From positions 4,041-14,374 of the forward strand of contig PALY01000041.1 of assembly GCA_002707085.1 (NCBI GenBank): a DNA stretch of 10,334 bases. The letters are read 5' to 3'. This DNA comes from Deltaproteobacteria bacterium. Lineage in GTDB: Bacteria; Myxococcota_A; UBA796. The position numbers were made by a program, and so were the translations under genes. The notes under the pieces were generated by a model. It was not told the DNA's origin. It worked only from the letters and a program-made list of their open reading frames with translations, and ran no database searches. Shown in pieces: positions 7,874-10,334 of the stretch (position 1 is its first letter; the number at the start of each line of letters is the position of its first letter).

Positions 7874-8594
7874 ACCAGCCGACATCCACGATGGATTCAC
7901 CCTGGGCGGGGTTGAAGCTTTCAATTCGAGTGTCTGTACGAAATTGGTAAACGTATAAAGTTTTGAGTCGCGGATAACCCTCTGGTGTGAGAAACCCGAA
8001 CCGAACAAACCCGAAGTCGGACTCAACTTCAAGATTCATATGGGCGCCCATCTCTTCCTGTAGCTCACGTTTTGCACACTGCACCGGGTACTCGCCATCC
8101 TCCAGCTTCCCCTTGGCGATTTCCCAGGTGGCACCGAATCGACGTTTGACTCGAATCAGGGCGACCTCGGGTCCGTTATCTCCGTAAAATACCGGAAATC
8201 CTCCAGCAGACAGTTGATGCCGGAAGCCCGTTTGCAGGTTCAGTATGTGTTTGCTTGGAATGTGATCAGCTTGCCACAATCCTCGACCATTACGATGAAA
8301 CTTAACCCCGCTTTGTCGGGCTCGGCTAGCATCTACGTACAGCACCATGGGCTCCATGTTGCTTCTGTGGGAAACCAGCCAAGCCTGCCCCTCAGACCGC
8401 GACATAAACACCGATTTTCGATTTCCAAAAGCCAAGCTGCCTCTGTCTTTGGCGACCTGGGCCGCTTCGACATCGCTTGCGTGATATAAAATGTCGGGTA
8501 CAGAACCAGAGTTACGTCCACCGCTTTTACGCGATTTTTGATGACGACGGCGTCCAGGTTTTCCTCTTCCTGGTTTTCGGCCCTCAGTGTTCAT
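7788..8594 (-). CDS. KptA/Tpt1-like ART domain fused to a Nudix hydrolase
   Basis: This is a 268-residue cytoplasmic protein in three parts. Residues 1-30 are a basic, Arg/Gly/Lys-rich tail that may bind nucleic acid. Residues 34-120 resemble the C-terminal, NAD-binding lobe of the RNA 2'-phosphotransferase KptA/Tpt1: L-Y-H at 36-38, V-F-M-S at 62-65 (family V-H-L-S), H-R at 76-77, V-L-Y-V-D-A at 84-89, then G-V-K-F at 96-99, an N-G-x-x-L-W stretch and I-P at 112-113. The family's N-terminal LRH lobe is missing, and the second His is Phe63. Residues about 128-265 are a Nudix domain with a complete box, G162-x5-E168-x7-R176-E177-L-x-E180-E181-x-G183. Nudix enzymes cleave nucleoside diphosphate-X compounds, so an ART-plus-Nudix pairing points to NAD or ADP-ribose chemistry; the substrate is inference. 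AGAGG lies 6 nt before the ATG. It follows two unknown genes and overlaps the glycosyltransferase gene tail-to-tail by 86 nt. Confidence 0.85.
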   Translation of the reverse strand: MNTEGRKPGRGKPGRRRHQKSRKSGGRNSGSVPDILYHASDVEAAQVAKDRGSLAFGNRKSVFMSRSEGQAWLVSHRSNMEPMVLYVDASRARQSGVKFHRNGRGLWQADHIPSKHILNLQTGFRHQLSAGGFPVFYGDNGPEVALIRVKRRFGATWEIAKGKLEDGEYPVQCAKRELQEEMGAHMNLEVESDFGFVRFGFLTPEGYPRLKTLYVYQFRTDTRIESFNPAQGESIVDVGWFTPKQVDRMVSHRSLRPLVRRLVQNLEQ

Positions 8595-8600
8595 GGTCTA

Positions 8601-8605
8601 CCTCT
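8601..8605 (-). promoter_or_regulatory. Ribosome-binding site of the ART-Nudix gene
   Basis: On the minus strand AGAGG sits 6 nt before the ATG at 8594. It gives the fusion gene its own initiation site within the 49-nt gap after the upstream gene and supports inclusion of the basic N-terminal tail. Confidence 0.7.
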
Positions 8606-8643
8606 GCATTCTACATTGACTCGTTGTGGCCTTGAATACAAGT

Positions 8644-9702
8644 CTACTGAACGGGATCAATAATCCGACGCCATAGCCTATCGGCTTCTTCCTGAGCAGA
8701 ATGCGCAGCGCGACAAAACCATTCCCACCGGGCCAAACGTTCGGTGGGTGGGGCTTCGCTGGGTACAGTCAATGCGTATTGGGACACTTCCACAAACTCG
8801 CCGCCAAGATATTCGAACATATCCGCCATCGCTTGATTCGCGCATTGTGTCCCGCTGACCGAACCAATGGCTTCTCCAAGGTTCAGTGCAATGGACTCTC
8901 GGGCGGGCGTCAATTGGGGCAGCATTCCAGCCATCGGCAAACTCACTAGATGGCTGCCCAATTCGGCCAATCCACACAAAAGGTGGTCCAGGTCACCCTT
9001 GGAAACATGCCCAACACCATCCATCCAATCCTGTACGGATGCACGAACACCGTCGGTCAGGCGACCCAATAGTCGCTCCATATCACCGTTGGCCCTTGCT
9101 TCTTTCATTACCTCCATATCCACTGGTGATTGCAAGGGATCGGGTAAATCTTCGATGCCAGAATGAATAAAGGAAGTAAAAGGGCGCCCAACGGATCCAG
9201 TCATCGCGCGACCCGCACGCAGCGCAATCGCTAACCGGTCCAGTGGATCACATGGCGCGCCGAACAAAAGATCCAACAAAGCGGGTTCTGGTGTACACCC
9301 AACCGTTGCAAGGCCCCGTCGTAGAATCCGACCAAGGTTTTGTGCCTCAATGTCCGAATTGCGGCACAAGGCAACAAATGCCCGTGTTCCCGCATGCTCT
9401 CCCACTCCCCTACGATCAACAGTAAACCAACCGTGCAGTCCGCCCCTTTCGAGACTCACCGCCAAAGGTTCCAGGGATGGTCCTGGCATCATGACAAGGG
9501 AGCTGCGCGCTGCCACTCGGCCTACACCGCAGCCTGCAAGGACGGGACTCAACACCAATGCTGGCCCCGCCACACGCGCCAAGTCGTCACGGTCGCCAAC
9601 GACTGCTACCTTTAATGGTGTCCCAAGTCGCTTTGCATGCGTCAGGAGCAGCAGCCCTGCCGTGACTGCGGAAGCGCTGCTACCTTGCAAAGCGACGTGC
9701 AC
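8644..9702 (-). CDS. Conserved-looking protein of unknown function, 352 residues
   Basis: I do not recognise a family. The first 37 residues look like a beta-alpha-beta start of a Rossmann-type fold: a short strand, then G-S-S-A-S-A-V-T-A-G and a leucine-rich helix, then K-V-A-V-V-G-D at 31-37. That suggests nucleotide or dinucleotide binding but lacks a standard P-loop or a complete G-x-G-x-x-G. The remainder is mostly helical and soluble, with no signal peptide or membrane segment; residues 320-352 are rich in Trp, Arg and Glu. The start is GTG at 9702, chosen because GGAGG lies 6 nt upstream and the Rossmann-like strand begins there. It is 23 nt downstream of the membrane-protein gene and 49 nt upstream of the ART-Nudix gene, so the three are probably one transcript. 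Confidence 0.85.
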   Translation of the reverse strand: MHVALQGSSASAVTAGLLLLTHAKRLGTPLKVAVVGDRDDLARVAGPALVLSPVLAGCGVGRVAARSSLVMMPGPSLEPLAVSLERGGLHGWFTVDRRGVGEHAGTRAFVALCRNSDIEAQNLGRILRRGLATVGCTPEPALLDLLFGAPCDPLDRLAIALRAGRAMTGSVGRPFTSFIHSGIEDLPDPLQSPVDMEVMKEARANGDMERLLGRLTDGVRASVQDWMDGVGHVSKGDLDHLLCGLAELGSHLVSLPMAGMLPQLTPARESIALNLGEAIGSVSGTQCANQAMADMFEYLGGEFVEVSQYALTVPSEAPPTERLARWEWFCRAAHSAQEEADRLWRRIIDPVQ

Positions 9703-9720
9703 AGAGAACCTCCGAAAGGA
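9703..9720 (-). promoter_or_regulatory. Strong Shine-Dalgarno with a small masking hairpin
   Basis: On the minus strand GGAGG (9709-9713) stands 6 nt before the GTG start of the 352-residue protein. Just upstream CTCC (9717-9720) can pair with GGAG (9710-9713) around a UUUC loop. A 4-bp stem is weak, so it may tune initiation only slightly or be chance. Confidence 0.5.
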
Positions 9721-9725
9721 GTGGC

Positions 9726-10334
9726 TTAACGTCGCGGCTCAGGACGGCCCATTGCAAGGTGCATTACCCACGCGGGTGCGGCCACCAATATGCCGCTCGC
9801 GATGATCACTTTCCACATCAGTCCGACGCCCCATACAATCCATATGGTCGCAAGGGAACTCAGTGCGACAATGAGCATGGCTGCTCCCGCCATTCTAGCC
9901 TCCGAAGGTGCAAGAAATGAATCCACAAGCCATGGAGCATCCGATGCGCTGCATTTGTGTCGTCGCCAGAGTAGAAATCCTTGAGCGAGAACAAGCAGTC
10001 GAATCCCGCCGATCAGGCCAAGACCACCCATAAGACACAGGCCCACAGCAAACGGGCGTCCGACAAATTCAACACCCTGGGCCCCAAGCCAAGCGACACA
10101 CACAATTGTGTACAACAGTGCCAAAATTCCAGCCAGCCCGGAAAAACATGCACCCATCCAGATTCGTGTTTTTGTGGGTAAATCTGCCCCAGCGCGGGTG
10201 GCTCCAGCGTGCCGTTTCACCTGATCGCCCTTGCCCTGTACAAACTCGATTTCTTCTGCAACGAAAGGGACGACTAAAAGTCTGTGCGAGGAAACACCTT
10301 CAGGGCGCCATGGGTCCAGTGCACTAAACAAGGG
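9726..10334 (-). CDS. Four-segment membrane protein of unknown function (5' end cut by window)
   Basis: The minus-strand frame is open from the window edge to the TAA at 9726-9728 and encodes at least 203 residues. The gene most likely begins beyond the right edge: the only start candidate at the edge is a TTG at 10329-10331 without visible context. The first 55 or so visible residues are soluble. Four hydrophobic segments follow, counted from that TTG at about residues 57-84, 92-119, 146-170 and 172-194, with W-R-R-H-K after the second and a G-R-P-E-P-R-R tail. The positive charges suggest N and C termini on the cytoplasmic side. I recognise no family. It is the first visible gene of the leftward operon, 23 nt before the 352-residue protein, and may anchor that protein at the membrane; this is inference from neighbourhood only. 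Confidence 0.75.
   Translation of the reverse strand, partial: PLFSALDPWRPEGVSSHRLLVVPFVAEEIEFVQGKGDQVKRHAGATRAGADLPTKTRIWMGACFSGLAGILALLYTIVCVAWLGAQGVEFVGRPFAVGLCLMGGLGLIGGIRLLVLAQGFLLWRRHKCSASDAPWLVDSFLAPSEARMAGAAMLIVALSSLATIWIVWGVGLMWKVIIASGILVAAPAWVMHLAMGRPEPRR

Noticed and set aside
9350..9805. 151-codon plus-strand open frame opposite the unknown 352-residue gene
   Set aside because: It lies antisense to a gene with a good ribosome-binding site and plausible fold, and its product is low-complexity Thr/Pro/Arg without structure. It is a shadow of the minus-strand gene.

Overview
The window looks like chromosomal DNA from a mesophilic, diderm-type bacterium of moderate G+C. The signs are Shine-Dalgarno starts, a bacterial-type TPP (thiamine pyrophosphate) riboswitch before thiC, Sec/lipoprotein signal peptides and a GT-C membrane protein. 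The mix of secreted FG-GAP, TPR and lamin-tail proteins would suit a Myxococcota/Bradymonadales-like or related deltaproteobacterial lineage. That placement is only an impression; no marker gene here fixes the taxonomy. There is no mobile element, CRISPR array, tRNA or rRNA.

Left part (1-1899, all + strand). The 3' end of an unidentified gene overlaps the start of a secreted FG-GAP/VCBS-type repeat protein. A 343-nt gene-free stretch with several inverted repeats follows. It leads to the most striking gene of the window, an 87-residue MC1-family protein. MC1 is the small DNA-bending chromatin protein known from methanogenic and halophilic archaea. A strong, probably bidirectional terminator closes that unit.

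Middle part (1900-7873, + strand). A lipoprotein carries two retropepsin-like aspartic protease units followed by TPR repeats. Its stop overlaps the GTG start of a secreted staphylococcal-nuclease/lamin-tail protein. Then come a TPP riboswitch, thiC (pyrimidine branch of thiamine synthesis) and, 2 nt later, a multi-pass GT-C glycosyltransferase-like protein. The riboswitch places its own conserved 3' segment directly in front of the thiC start codon, so aptamer and ribosome-binding site are one element.

Right part (10334 back to 7788, - strand). Three co-directional genes run leftward: a membrane protein cut by the window edge, an unrecognised 352-residue protein, and a fusion of a KptA/Tpt1-like ADP-ribosyltransferase-type domain with a Nudix hydrolase. 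The last gene converges on the glycosyltransferase gene, and the two coding regions overlap tail-to-tail by 86 nt.

The best candidates for new biology are the bacterial MC1 protein with its structured leader, the KptA-like/Nudix fusion in an operon with two unknown proteins, and the double retropepsin-TPR lipoprotein.
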